Assembly (NCBI RefSeq): GCF_009730915.1
Contig: NC_052481.1
Span: 2,170,001 to 2,234,000 of the forward strand
DNA: 64,000 nucleotides
Reading direction: 5' to 3'
From: Dioscorea cayenensis subsp. rotundata
Taxonomy: Eukaryota; Streptophyta; Magnoliopsida; Dioscoreales; Dioscoreaceae
Part shown: one piece after another, positions 12,401 through 23,989 of the stretch
Position numbering within the stretch: the first letter of the stretch is position 1
How the letters are laid out: every line of letters starts with the position of its first letter
Position numbers and translations under genes: made by a program
Notes under the pieces: generated by a model
Seen by the model: only the letters and a program-made list of their open reading frames with translations
Database searches by the model: none
Told to the model about the DNA's origin: nothing

Positions 12401-14908
12401 TATTTTTATCACAAAAAAAGTTATGTTGTTTTGCAAGTACACCTCACAGAAAGAGATAATTGTTAATTAAAAATTGAAAATAAATATATTTGTTTGTAAA
12501 CTCCTATTAACTGTTGTCATTTCCTATGATACCTTTATGATTACAAATCAACTAAATTTTATTAAAAGTTGTTCTTTTATAAGACTTTTAAAGTTGATTT
12601 TTATTTCATGGATGTATAAGCAAATAAGGTTGGAAATCTTGGGATACATTAATGAATATTATTTTACTTAGATATATATGTTAGTTATTATGCTTTTTTT
12701 TTTAATAAAAAAAATATACAAGGAATTATTTAATTAAAATCTAACCACCTTCTCATTTATATTAATAATATGTAACAATTATCAACCGGTTTTGTTCAAA
12801 TGACAAAGATTTGAATCATTTATAAATCTCAATAGCTTACTTCAAAAATTGATGGGTTAAAAGTAAATATCTATATGGGTAAATGTTATCCGTTGATTTT
12901 CGTAGATACATAAAAGTAAAGGAGAGAATGAGCAAGAGAGAGATAGGAAGAAACTGGCTGATGAATCGTTGCATCAACCATGCAAATGAGATGTACTTAG
13001 TTCATGAATGGGTAATTGAGTGTGTTTTGGTTTTTTTTTGAAAATTATTGTAGGTTTAGTAGAAATCGAGTGCAGTGATTGTGATTGATTCAATTATTAT
13101 TACGATCACGATCTGACGGTTCATATTAAAATACTTTGTATCCTATTTTTTACAGTACTACTATTTATTAGTATAATCATATTTTGTTTAACCATGTACA
13201 AAAATATTATTGTTTATGCAATGATGAATACTATTGAATTTGAATTCAACTGTCATGATCAACGTGTATATATATATATAGATTTTGAAATTTACGCATG
13301 TAATTATATATATATATATATATAAATGATTAAAGCTTGAGTGTTGTGTATATCCATGCAATTTAAAAAGTAATTAAAGTGTTTGAGGACCACATGAAAT
13401 GCGTAGTCCATTCCATCTACATATGCTCTTATACTGTTTGAGATTTTTGTAACATTGAAAGTAAAAGTTAGTCAATGTCATGGGAAAATATTTTTCTATT
13501 GTATTTATTCATTTTTTAATCTTTATTTCACATTTATTATTTGAACAACCTTTAGATGTCAAATTCTTAAGACACTCAGAAGGTTTTAAATTTTTTTAAC
13601 TTTTATCTTAGGATTAAATTAGGTTTAATAAACATAAAGTTGTTTTAAAATTAAATCATTTTATAAGCCCTTTAACAGTCCATGGTTATTTTTTACAAAA
13701 TAGTTCTCTTAGGAAGTTTTTATAAAATAAAAAAAATATTTAAACTAATTTAAAAAGTTTTTTTTTCATTCAAAATAGAAATATAAAATTTGGGGAAAAA
13801 TGAGTGAAGTAAAAAACCATATATTTCCCACATCACATGTTCAAATTCAAATTGTATGTATAAGATTTTTCCTCCTTTTATTATCCATGGAATTATTTAG
13901 TTTTCTCTTTACATAATTATTAAAATATATTATTATTATTATCATTGTTAATTATTAAATATATTTATGATACATTTTTAATTTTAATATATAGATTATT
14001 AAATATAATACTAAGCATATCTGGGGACTTCTATAAACATCGGCATATAATAAAAAGTAAGAGAAAGATTGAGAATGATAGATGGAGTTAGGATTTAGAA
14101 AAAAAAAAGGTAATCCAATAAACATCCTGGCGAAATAGACGTTCGTTGATATAGGTTCTTAAATATATATTATAATTAAAAAATTTATAATGAACAAATA
14201 GTTCTTCTGAAGTTTGGTTATCCACTAAAAACCCTCATATTTTGAGTATTCACATAAAATTCTTCCTTTATCATTACTATTCATTTTAACTCCACGCCAC
14301 TGATAACACAGTGATGTTTAAGGGAAAAGACAAAAATGACCCACCACACTCATCTATGACCTATAATTCATTTTCTTAGAGAGTGCTTTTTTTTCAGTTT
14401 TTTTCTTTTCTGCACCTCACTCCATTAGAATATTCTATCTTACATGTATTTCTCACTTAATAAGTATATTTTTTCATTTAACATTGCGTGTTTAAGTGTA
14501 ACCATATAAGTTTTCACTTAATATTTGTTTTTTATATTTAATATCTTTTCTTTCCATTTAATATTATGTATTTCTGCTTAAAAAATTGAGAGACATTTTG
14601 ATCAACGTCAGTTATTTTTATGGTAGAATGACTGAAAAGTAAGCGTTTAGAAAAACTGACTTTCGTACTATATCTAAAAAAAATTAACATATTCTGAAGG
14701 TAACTTTCTCACCAAAAGCAAGATAAAGTTGAAATTCTATATAAAAATAGTTGAGGCCCACAGACTAAAATATAAACAAAGTGAAAACTGAAAGACTATT
14801 TGAAAAATTCAAATATCAAACAACTATATGAGATGTTTTGAAACTTTCAGCACTAAAAATTAATTTTTCCAAAAACAAAATTGCTGTTGGGGTTTTTATT
14901 CTTATTGA

Positions 14909-14958
<50 letters not shown>

Positions 14959-15044
14959 GAGGGAACTTCTTTGTAAAGCACGAGAGTATAAAAAATAAAA
15001 AATTGTACGGTATGACATGACATACACATTATCTCCTGTTTCCC
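9461..15044. other. 5.6 kb AT-rich intergenic region
   Basis: No recognisable gene is present. Simple repeats occur: an AAAT tract at about 11743-11771, an AAT tract at 11814-11844, and AT tracts near 12005, 13265 and 13305. A minus-strand frame at 11562-11347 (71 codons, ending RYLAGGGSGI) has more balanced composition than its surroundings and could be a transposon or exon relic. It matches no family I know. Confidence 0.4.
14909..14957. repeat. (AAT)n microsatellite, about 16 units
   Basis: Perfect AAT tract lying about 270-320 bases upstream of the COR27-like gene. It creates spurious poly-Ile and poly-Leu frames. Confidence 0.95.
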
Positions 15045-15053
15045 AAAATATCT
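15045..15053 (+). promoter_or_regulatory. Evening element (AAAATATCT)
   Basis: An exact match to the evening element, the site bound by CCA1/LHY/RVE clock proteins, 177 bases upstream of the ORF start. Arabidopsis COR27 and COR28 are clock- and cold-regulated through evening elements, so the site supports the gene call and vice versa. A nine-base match in AT-rich DNA can also arise by chance. Confidence 0.55.
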
Positions 15054-15229
15054 CTGCCATCCTTCCCCTGATATTTATTTCCAACTCCAACCCACCATTG
15101 ACCCTTATTTATATTTATATTTATATTTATATAATAATAATAATAAAATATGATATGATATTTTATAAAATATATATAAGATTTTATTACTAATTAATCA
15201 TTGATATAAATAGCGATGGATGGAGTTAG

Positions 15230-15739
15230 ATGAAGCTTGCGATGAGATCCAGACGAGCAGTCACCGTCCGATCAACGATGAGCCGGAGTCCATGGACGGA
15301 GGAGATGCACTCATCGTTCCTCAATTGGATGGAAGACTCCTTCGTCCTTGGTAGCCTTCTCGGCCTCACCGCGCCGGAGCACGAGCGATGCGCGTGCTCT
15401 TCTTGGCCTCGTTTCCCCGATTTCTCCTTCTCCGATTCCCATACCGTTTCCCATCATCCATTTCCAGGTTCCAACCCTTAACCCTAATCCTTATCCTTCT
15501 CGTTTTATGTTTTCGTTTTCTTGATTTTTTTTTAATTTGGTGACTTTGGAAACGGTAGTCTTGGGAAACGCGAATCACGGCGGCGGGGGGAATCGAGGGA
15601 GGAAACGACCGGTTTGTGATGATGATGAAGCTCAGGATCAGGTTTGTGGATCTGTTTTTCAATGGAAATGTTTTCTTTTGAGATTGATTATTTTAAGTCA
15701 TTTTATCATTGTTTTTTTTTTTTCTATTTACTGTTTTAT

Positions 15740-15793
<54 letters not shown>

Positions 15794-15915
15794 TATTTAA
15801 TTTTATTTATTTATTTTATTGATGGGTGGAATTAAAGGTGGTTCCAGAGCTTAGAAAGAAGGGAAATGAAGCAGATGGATTGGGTGGGAGAAGGAAGAGG
15901 AGAAGTTTATGTTGA
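15230..15915 (+). CDS. COR27/COR28-like cold- and clock-regulated protein
   Basis: COR27/28 are small plant proteins linking cold, light and circadian control through COP1 and clock-gene promoters. Three exons, 15230-15467, 15559-15641 and 15838-15915, with GT-AG borders give 132 aa. Supporting motifs are an N-terminal SPWTEEMHSSFLNWMEDSFV, matching the family's WTDEKHxxYLxxxExSFV, and a C-terminal DQVVPEL spliced exactly at exon 2-3 that matches the conserved DQVVP. A basic GGRRKRRSLC ends the protein. Arabidopsis homologues are roughly 200 aa or more, so this one is short in the middle. The start is uncertain: a TATAAATA at 15205-15212 sits so near the first ATG that the in-frame ATG at 15278 could be used. 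Intron 2 holds an AT/GT microsatellite. The family call rests on two short motifs. Confidence 0.62.
15740..15790. repeat. (AT)n(GT)n compound microsatellite
   Basis: About nine AT units followed by about sixteen GT units, inside intron 2 of the COR27-like gene. It is likely length-polymorphic. Confidence 0.95.
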
Positions 15916-16824
15916 TTTAGTTTTAAGTTTTTTAACACATAAAGAATGAATATGTTATTTTAAAGAGAGAACAAGTCCAATTTGTTGTTAGGACTTTGCT
16001 TCTTGGGAAGATTCTTTTTTCCTTCCTTTTTTTTTTTATTTGTTTGTTTGTTTAGTATTTTAAAGTGGAAGATATTTCTAAGCATTGATTGTTTGTTGTT
16101 GGAGGCATTTAATTGGATGTTTTTGGATGGATTTATATATGGATGGATTTAGATATGTACTAATATTTTTTTAATGTATTTCGAAGTGATGGCTTTTAAG
16201 GCTGCAAACATGTTTTCAATATGGAAAATGATTCTGAGAGAAAGTTGATAACAAAGCTTATCAATAACTTTACCAAAATAATAATATATATTTTTTAAAA
16301 TCTTCCCTGGAAATAGAATGGAAGAATTGATATTTCATTTCTTTCCAAATTTTTATCCTGCCTTTAAAGATTATATAATAATTTTAAAAAATATGAATTT
16401 TTTTAATCACAATATAGACAATCATATGTATGTAAATGCGGTGTTCACTAAAGATATATAATATTATTATTTATATAAAAAAACTTTACAGAATTACTGT
16501 ATAACAATATTTGACATTATTTAATATTATTTATAAATAAATCATAACCGTTGGATATTAATCCAATAGAGACTGTAGACATATTTAGATCTCACAACCT
16601 GAAACTTTAAGGCGTTACATGATGAGCTCTCATATATATATATATATATTTATTCAATATTTATTCACACATATAACCTTTGAGGAATATGATAATACAA
16701 TACAACACAAACTGATGCATCATAGTCCTTCAATTATAAACATCATATTCACTTGTACAATGCTAAATGGCAGGATCCTGACATTAAGGTAATGGCTTCC
16801 TTGCTCAAGTTAAATGCATAAAAC
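15916..16824. other. Intergenic DNA between convergent genes
   Basis: This holds the 3' flanks of the COR27-like and thioesterase genes. It is AT-rich with an AT tract near 16632. Nothing else is recognised. Confidence 0.4.
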
Positions 16825-19115
16825 TTACAATTTGGCAAGAGGCATAACGTAGAAAGTCGAACGATTTGTGTAAAGCATGCGTCCGGTTTTCTTTATCCTC
16901 AAGTTGACTTCAGTTACGATCACCCTTCTTCCTTTCCTCAGTACTCGTCCCTCAACCTCGACCTCCTCCTGCTTACAGAAAGCTTTTCAATAAAAACTAA
17001 AATGTTGAACAGGATATCACAAAGCATCTTAGTCTATATTGAAAATCACAATTTTTTTTTGTGAATCGATGATTGAAACATCGGTATATGTACACTGTTG
17101 TTTGACGATAAATGAGGGACAAAAAGAGTTACAACCCCAGAGGTAGGTTTGGAGGAATAGAACTTGAAGATAGTTGTATTACAATTCCATTTAGTGAAGT
17201 TAATACAGATCACAAGATCACAATAAAAACTAAGGTGCAATTTTAACATTACAAAGACATGTATGCACACACTGCATACAGAGACTAATGGTTCCATTGT
17301 TATTAAAAGGTGTAAACTAGCTAGTCAAGCTTGATCAAGATAAATGTAAATCAAATTTAGGTTTAAATGTTAAATTATTCTCAGTAGGGTTCAAATTGTT
17401 CTTTATCATTATTCATATGTCAGAACTTGGAAAAATTGTCCTTGGTGTTGAATTATACACTTGCTGTTATAGTCACCTTTTTCAACCAAAACTCAGCCAA
17501 CTATAATGTGTCAATAGATGAGAAAGCTATATATATTCCATATAATGTAGCTCGCATAGGAAGAAGACACGCACACTCACTAACTCAAAAGTCACATTGC
17601 ATTGTCACATTTTCAGTAAAAATCTCCCTTATCATATCAATGATAAACATCAAACAGTCTAAATGTTGGGTAAACCGGACAATGACCAACATTTCCATTT
17701 GTCGCATTTTCTAGTGATCTTATTTACTATAATAGAATTTTATAGACTCTGCTATCATTTATTCACTTTGAACACCTTATTTTTCCCTTGTCTGGCACCA
17801 ATGCATCATGACATCTTCTATACTACCATGTAGCATTATGCTTTGGGATTGTCTATAGTATCACTTAGCACAGAAAACAAATGTCATGGTAAGCTATTGC
17901 AAACAACCAATTGTTATAATACGCATCTAATTGTGAACAAATTCCCCACACTCTATCCTTTATGCACTTTGACTATGATTTTGTATACCCACTAAAAACC
18001 CCAGTACACCCAACCAAAAACATCCCTCCTGAATACACCACCACGTGCAAGAGCCAGTTCTTCATTTCATCAGCGCAAAAGCTCTCTTCACATCTGCATA
18101 TTATTCAAGGTATTCCAAATAGTATTGTTTCTCTTCATCCTGATGGCACTGAAAACCAAAAAAAACCAACCTTTCTCCATCTCAGCTATAAATCTAAACC
18201 TTAATTGTTATTCTTTATCTCTGTCTTGCTTTGGCATATTATTCAAGGTATTCCAAATTGTATTGTTTTTCTCTCCTTCCTGATGGCATTGAAAAAAAAA
18301 CAACAACAACAACAACCTTACTCCATCTCAGCTTTTAAATCTAAACCTCAATTGTTATTCTCTATCTCTGTCATGCTTTGACAACCATTTAAAAGGGATC
18401 ATTGAGTGCTTGCTGTTCTCTTGTTCTTCATAAACCAAACAAAATCTCCTAATGTTTTGAGTTGTTCATCCAATCAACAATTTAAATCACAAATTCCACT
18501 ATGAAAAAAGCAAATAATTTTGGTTTCATCACAATTCAATCAACCTACAAATTTTGTCTCATCTAGATTGGTAATCAAGAAATTCATAAATTCAGCACAC
18601 ACAAAAATCAAGCCGAATAACAACACAAACCCAAACAAAGAATCAAATTCTTGAAAAAAAAAAGAAGAAAGGGATAATTTCACTCACATTCACTCTAGCA
18701 GCGGAGAGATAAGACGTGGCGGTCTCCCCGGTGAACAACTCTATATCCCCGGCGACGGACTTCGCGCAGGCCACCGCCAACACCTCCGCCACGCTCGCCA
18801 CTGCTCCACCATGCAGTGTGTTGTATAGATTCTAGAGGGATCAAAGCTTTACACTATTCACCGAATCAATCGGAAGAACAGAACAAGATAGAGAGTGAGG
18901 GATCGAGAGGAACCGACGGTGAGAGCTGGATTGACGACGAAGGAGCAGATAATGCGGCCGGTCTCGACGAGGTCAGCCTTGAGGAGGCTACGGAGGAGGT
19001 CGGAGAAGAATCTGAGACGGTCGGCGGCGTCGGAGATGGGGTTGGACGAGCCCAGCCTCTCGAAGAAGGCCTTTGTGTTGGCGGCGTAGGCCTGCGGCTC
19101 CGAGGGCGTCGCCAT
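16825..19115 (-). CDS. Hotdog-fold acyl-CoA thioesterase (ACOT13/PaaI-like)
   Basis: Members of this family hydrolyse acyl-CoA or aryl-CoA thioesters; the substrate here is unknown. Three exons on the minus strand, 19115-18918, 18831-18688 and 16968-16825, encode 161 aa. Exon 2 holds the signature LHGGAVASVAE (residues about 72-82), where Asn69 precedes the active-site HGG and Glu82 sits at the general-base position. Exon 3 gives the last beta-strands, EEVEVEGRVLRKGRRVIVTEVN and KKTGRMLYTNRSTFYV, ending PLAKL. Exon phases are all zero. The first donor reads GTCGGT, weak for a plant intron, but it is the only site there that keeps frame and family alignment. Intron 2 (1719 bp) contains a local duplication. 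No clear targeting peptide is visible, although other plant hotdog thioesterases end in a peroxisomal signal and this one ends AKL-stop, close to the SKL class. Confidence 0.85.
18103..18380. repeat. 138 bp tandem duplication in the thioesterase intron 2
   Basis: Sequence starting ATTCAAGGTATTCCAAAT at 18103 repeats at 18241 and runs about 138 bases, with mismatches and a small CAA expansion in the second copy. Confidence 0.85.
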
Positions 19116-20417
19116 GGCCGGAAACTTGGGACGATGAAGAGCTTGTTTTAGGGCAACGAATGCAATGGAATCAACACCGACAACGCAAATTAAAGATCAG
19201 ATTTCATTTTATTTATTTATTTTTCTTTGTTGATCTATACCAATATTAACTTATTTATTTATTTTCTTCAAAAAAAAATTTTAATCAATATTTTTATTTA
19301 TTTATTTATTTAGTCCTTAATTCATTGGTTTTTTTTTCGTATTATCTGTCAATTTTTTACCATCAAGAAGTATTTTTTATTTTTTATTTTTAGAATTAAA
19401 TGTGAGAGAGAAATGTAAAGATATAAATTATGGGTAATTTTAAAAAAATAACTAATTTTTTTTTATAAAATTTTGTGAACACGACAGATAAAAAATAGTA
19501 CTTAGGGAGATTTAGATGAGGATAATGATTACTAAGAAATGTGAATTTACACAAATTTTAATACTAACACTTGTTGGATAGTACAGGAATGATAATTGAA
19601 TCCTGCCCTATGGAAATAAAGGCTGATTTTCTTTACCCCAAATGTGAAAGTAATGAGGAATAATTGATGAGATTTGGTATATTTGCCTTCTTTCCATAAT
19701 TACTTCAACATTTTTTAATTTTATAATAATAATAATAATAACTATTTAATATAAATATTTAATTATAATCATTAAAATGAATAATACTATCTAAATTATT
19801 TTGAAATGGAGTAGTTTCATCTTATCTTTATTAAAAAAAATAATACATCAAATATTTATTTATAATAATAATAATAATAAATTATACTAATTAAAATTAA
19901 TCATAATGGAAGTAAATTATTTAATTAAATTCAATAATAATTTAAGTAAATAAGAAATATAAAATATTTCACAAAATATCTTATTAGCACTAAAGTCAAA
20001 ATAGTAACTTTACCATATTTTCCCCTTACTCTTTTGAGATTCCCAATTAATTTTATTCCAACCAAACACAATTTTTATTGTCATTCTCATTCTCATTCTC
20101 ATTCTAATTCCGCAATCCAAACGCATGCTTAAGAGAATAAGAGGATAAACCTTTGTAACAATTAAACCAAACCTAATGGTGTTATATATATATAGACCTT
20201 TAATGGTAGCCATTAGATTATGATATAACAATTGCTATTTGTAAGGGTGGCTTGTGGAGTTTACTACTGTAATGATCATGAGACGAGGTGGGGACAAGAG
20301 TACCTCGCCAGTCACTTCCCAATCCTAGTTCCAGTTGGTAATCAAGGAGGGGTAAGCCACACAATTAAAAAATAAAAAAAAATTGTATAACTTATGAGTT
20401 TGATATTTATTAGTTTT
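19116..20417. other. AT-rich intergenic DNA
   Basis: It contains ATTT and AAT tracts (19280-19315, 19726-19740, 19865-19880) and (CATTCT)n at about 20080-20106. A MITE-like arm (GCGTTTGGATTGCGGAAT on the minus strand near 20110-20130) has no convincing partner. The thioesterase promoter should lie in the first few hundred bases. Confidence 0.35.
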
Positions 20418-22467
20418 AAATTTATTATTCTGGTGTCAATACGTTCAATAAATAATTGCACAATAATTGAAAATCAACTATTTATTTATATATATTTATA
20501 TAAATATATAAATATAATTTTATTTTGGACAGAGGAAAGCACTTTCCATCCCCTTCGAGGAAAAAAACTGAGTTTTTGACACTGTTAATTAATGCAAATC
20601 TAACTATTACCATTATATGACATCATCGATAATACATATATACACACATAAAACACCGTTAAAGGTAAAAAGACTGTTGATTGAATTTTAATTTATGATA
20701 TAAATTAAACTTGCCTTTTAAAAAAAAATAAATAAAATTATTTTTAGAATTTTACATACTCAAAATCACAAAATATCGAATCTCAAAGCACCTGTATGTC
20801 TATCCTAAAACAAAAACTTGAAATGACTTTTCTCTGTCATTTGGAAATTTTAATTTTAGTATATATTGATGCAATTTTTTGCTCAATTTTAGAATTGTTT
20901 ATTAACTTTTACACTTGATTTTGCAAGAATATCGGAAAGTATTTTTATGGACCTTGTATATTAATGTTCATCTATCAAGATATATATACATATATACAAA
21001 TATAAGAAGGCAGGATAATTTTTCACTTTCTTTTAAATATTAAGACTTATCTAATTCTTCACAAAATAATAAACAAAGTTTTAAATAATTATAATTCCAA
21101 AGTCAAGAAAACAATGAAACATAATAATGAGTGATTAACATGAAATATCAAGAATAAAAAGATGCCATGAATTGGATTTACATAATTCTCATTCTTACCT
21201 TCAAAACTTCATAACAGAAACAACAGAGCAAATACAAGGACATCAATCTCTCTTTCACAACTCAAAGAAAAGGAAACAATGGAAATACAATCTCTTTAAA
21301 TTTATTATTCTTGTGTCAATATGTCTGCATAAAGAATTGCACAATAATTAAAAATCAACTACTTATTTATATATTTATATAAATGTATAAACGTAATTAT
21401 TTATATAAATATAATTTTATTTCGGACAAAAGAGAGCATTTTCCATCGCTGGCCCCTTCGAGGGAAAAAACTGAGGAGTTCTTGCCCTCGAACGAGGTGG
21501 ATCCCCGCAAAAGATGGGATTCCCTGACCCATACCCATCCCTAGTTTACTATTAGCTAATGTGTTGCTACATCATCAGACACTGTTAATTACTGTTTTGT
21601 ATTACATAAGAATATATAGCAATCATTAAATGCAAATCTAACTACTACCTTTATATGACATCGTCGATAATACAATTATACACACACATAAAAGCACCGT
21701 CAAAGGTAAAAAGACTATTTCGGGTGAAATCTCAAAAGTTGATTGAATTTTTAATTTATGATATAAATTAAACTTGCTTTTTAAAAAATTTAAATAAAAT
21801 TATTTTTAAAATTTTACATACTCAAAATCACAAAATATCGAATCTCAAAGCACCTGTTTGTCTATCCTAAAACAAAAATTTGAAAAGACTTATCTCTGTC
21901 ATTTGGAAATTTTAATTTAAGTATATATTGATGCAATTTTTTGCTCAATTTTAGAATTGTTTATTAACTTTTACACTTGATTTTGCAAGAATTCCGGAAA
22001 GTATTTTTATGAACCTTTGTATATTAATGTTCATCTATCAAGATATATATACATATATACATATATAAGAAGGCAGGATAATTTTTCACTTTCTTTTAAA
22101 TATTAAGATTTATCTAATTCTTCACAAAATAATAAACAAAGTTTTAAATAATTATAATGCCAAAGTCAAGAAAACAATGAAACATAATAATGAGTGATTA
22201 ACATGAAATATCAAAAATAAAAAGATGCCATGAATTGGATTTACATAATTCTCTTTCTTACCTTCAAAACTTCATAACAGAAACAACAGAGCAAATACAA
22301 GGACATCAATCTCTCTTTCACAACTCAAAGAAAATTTCTTTAAACCAAATGGAAAGTTGTGTACACTCTTCCTGAAATATCAAGAGATTTTTTTTGTGAA
22401 AAAAACTCTCATTTCTTTCCTTCAAGTCTTCAAGAAGAAAAGGAAACAATGGAAATACAATCTCTTT
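20418..22467. repeat. Direct tandem duplication (0.88 and 1.17 kb copies) beside ATXR5/6
   Basis: Copy 1 (20418-21297) and copy 2 (21298-about 22467) both begin AAATTTATTATTCT and end GGAAACAATGGAAATACAAT. Copy 2 carries about 130 extra bases near 21470-21590 (GC-rich, with CCCTCGAACGAGG) and about 100 extra bases near 22331-22434. Copy 2 ends 32 bases past the ATXR stop codon, so the duplicated block lies in that gene's 3' flank. No ORF is conserved between copies. Confidence 0.9.
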
Positions 22468-22498
22468 AGAACTCATTCAAAAAGAGATACATATACCT

Positions 22499-23859
22499 TC
22501 AAACAAAATGATGAGTTGGATACTCTTGTTCATATCCATTGTAGTCATAATACAACCTCTCACCTTTCCGAATATCTCTGCTTGCAATCAACAACACTCT
22601 ACACTCACCATCCACATCAAATCTCACACATTTAACATTCTGTTTCTTCTTCCCATCTCTGCCAAAAGGAAATGGGAAAAAAAAAAAAGAAATTTTTCAT
22701 CATGTAATCAAACCCAATTGATGAAACTAAATTGAGATATAGAGCTTACAGTGAATGATTATTAATGCCATTGATAAACCGAGCAATGTTGCTGCGCTTA
22801 TCAGGACATATAACAAGACTTTTCGATGAATCTCTAGCCGACAGTAGTGTCATCATGCTATCTCCATCATCGTGTTCTCTGTTCTTCAAGTAATCGACAT
22901 CACCTACGTATTCAGTAATTATTGTTAAGTCCTTGATGAACCTATCAGCCTCAACTGTAAACCTGCAAACAAACAAACAAACAAACAAACATCTTTTTAT
23001 TATCAGAATGTTAAATTCATGGATTGAATGCAATCAATCAATAATACCAACCCTTCTCTAGAATCAAAGATAACAAGCAATGGTGGGCATTCACCCCTTT
23101 CCATCATCTTCTTGCAAGCATTCAATGCTTCAATGTCCTCCTTAGACATCACCTAAAAACCAGTCAGAAAAATCTCATTGATTTCAGCCATTGAACATTG
23201 AAAAGCTAAGAAATGAAGCCGAGGAATACCTGCATTCCTTCACGCTCGAGAGAAGGCTGGTTAGCGGAACGAGGAGCCATGGCAGGGCAGTAAGTGAGAT
23301 CATCACTGAACACTGAACTAGTTGCTGTCAATGCAGTAGCAAGAGAAGCCATTTGCTCCAATCTCCTCTCTTGGTCTTCACTGGGATTGAAAGGCAAGAG
23401 CCTTCTCTTCTTCTTAGCCATTACTAACCCACCTAACTTCTTCTTCCTCTTCTTACACCCTAGGTTTTCATCTGAAGATCTCTGGATCTTGAAAAAATCC
23501 ACAATCTTGGTTTGAATTAGAGGAAACTCTGCAATCAATTAGAAGAAATATGAGAAGATAAGCGAAAAAGAGAGAGAACAGATGGAGAGAAGGAGAGGAG
23601 ATTTACGCTTGGGGGTTTTGGAAGGGGAGGAGGAGGAGGAGCAAGAAGGGCAAAACCAGGAGGATTTGGGAACGCGAGGGAGAATGGGAGAGAGGCAGAA
23701 GAGGTGAAAGCCATGATCACAGTTGTCACAGAGGAGGAGCTCGGCCGGGGACTCGCCGGAGCCGCAACGAACGCAAGTTATGGCGTTGATGCGAGCTTGT
23801 TCATCGCCGGAGATGCTTGGAGCTTGGGTTCTTCTTCTCAGATGGTTCTTGGGCGCCAT
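22499..23859 (-). CDS. ATXR6: Histone H3K27 monomethyltransferase, ATXR5/ATXR6 type (PHD-SET)
   Basis: ATXR5/6 place H3K27me1 on newly replicated chromatin, keeping heterochromatin silent and preventing its over-replication. Five exons (23859-23607, 23528-23230, 23152-23052, 22962-22750, 22658-22499) join in frame into 341 aa; Arabidopsis ATXR6 is similar in length. Order: PHD finger at about 30-80 (CVRCGSGESPAELLLCDNCDHGFHLFC ... WFCPSC), PCNA-binding motif QTKIVDFF (about 90-97), basic linker KKKRRLLPF, the region LEQMASLATAL and APRSANQ, then a SET domain with FTVEADRFIKD, TEYVGDVDYL, RSNIARFINGINNHS and YYDYNGYE near the C-terminus. All exon phases agree. E2F sites lie upstream. ATXR5 versus ATXR6 cannot be told firmly; the lack of an obvious transit peptide and the short N-terminus favour ATXR6. 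Confidence 0.95.
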
Positions 23860-23918
23860 TGTTGGGAGAGAGCGAGAGAGAGAGAGTGAGTGTTTTCTAG
23901 ATTTGTGTATGATTTGGG

Positions 23919-23988
23919 TTTTCGCGGGAGAAATCGGTTGGTTTCGCGCGTGATTTGTTCGCGCTGGCGGGAAAAAGTTGGCGGGAAA
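23919..23988. promoter_or_regulatory. Cluster of E2F-type sites upstream of the ATXR gene
   Basis: Within 60-130 bases of the ATG lie TTTTCGCGGG (23919-23928), TTTCGCGC (23942-23949), TGGCGGGAAA (23965-23974) and TTGGCGGGAAA (23978-23988). All fit the plant E2F consensus TTTSSCGC/TTSSCGSSAA. S-phase expression is known for ATXR5/6, so the cluster makes biological sense. Confidence 0.75.
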
Positions 23989-23989
23989 T

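Noticed and set aside
17046-17714. Frames of 83 and 95 codons on opposite strands
   Set aside because: Both lie in intron 2 of the thioesterase gene and have no recognisable motifs.
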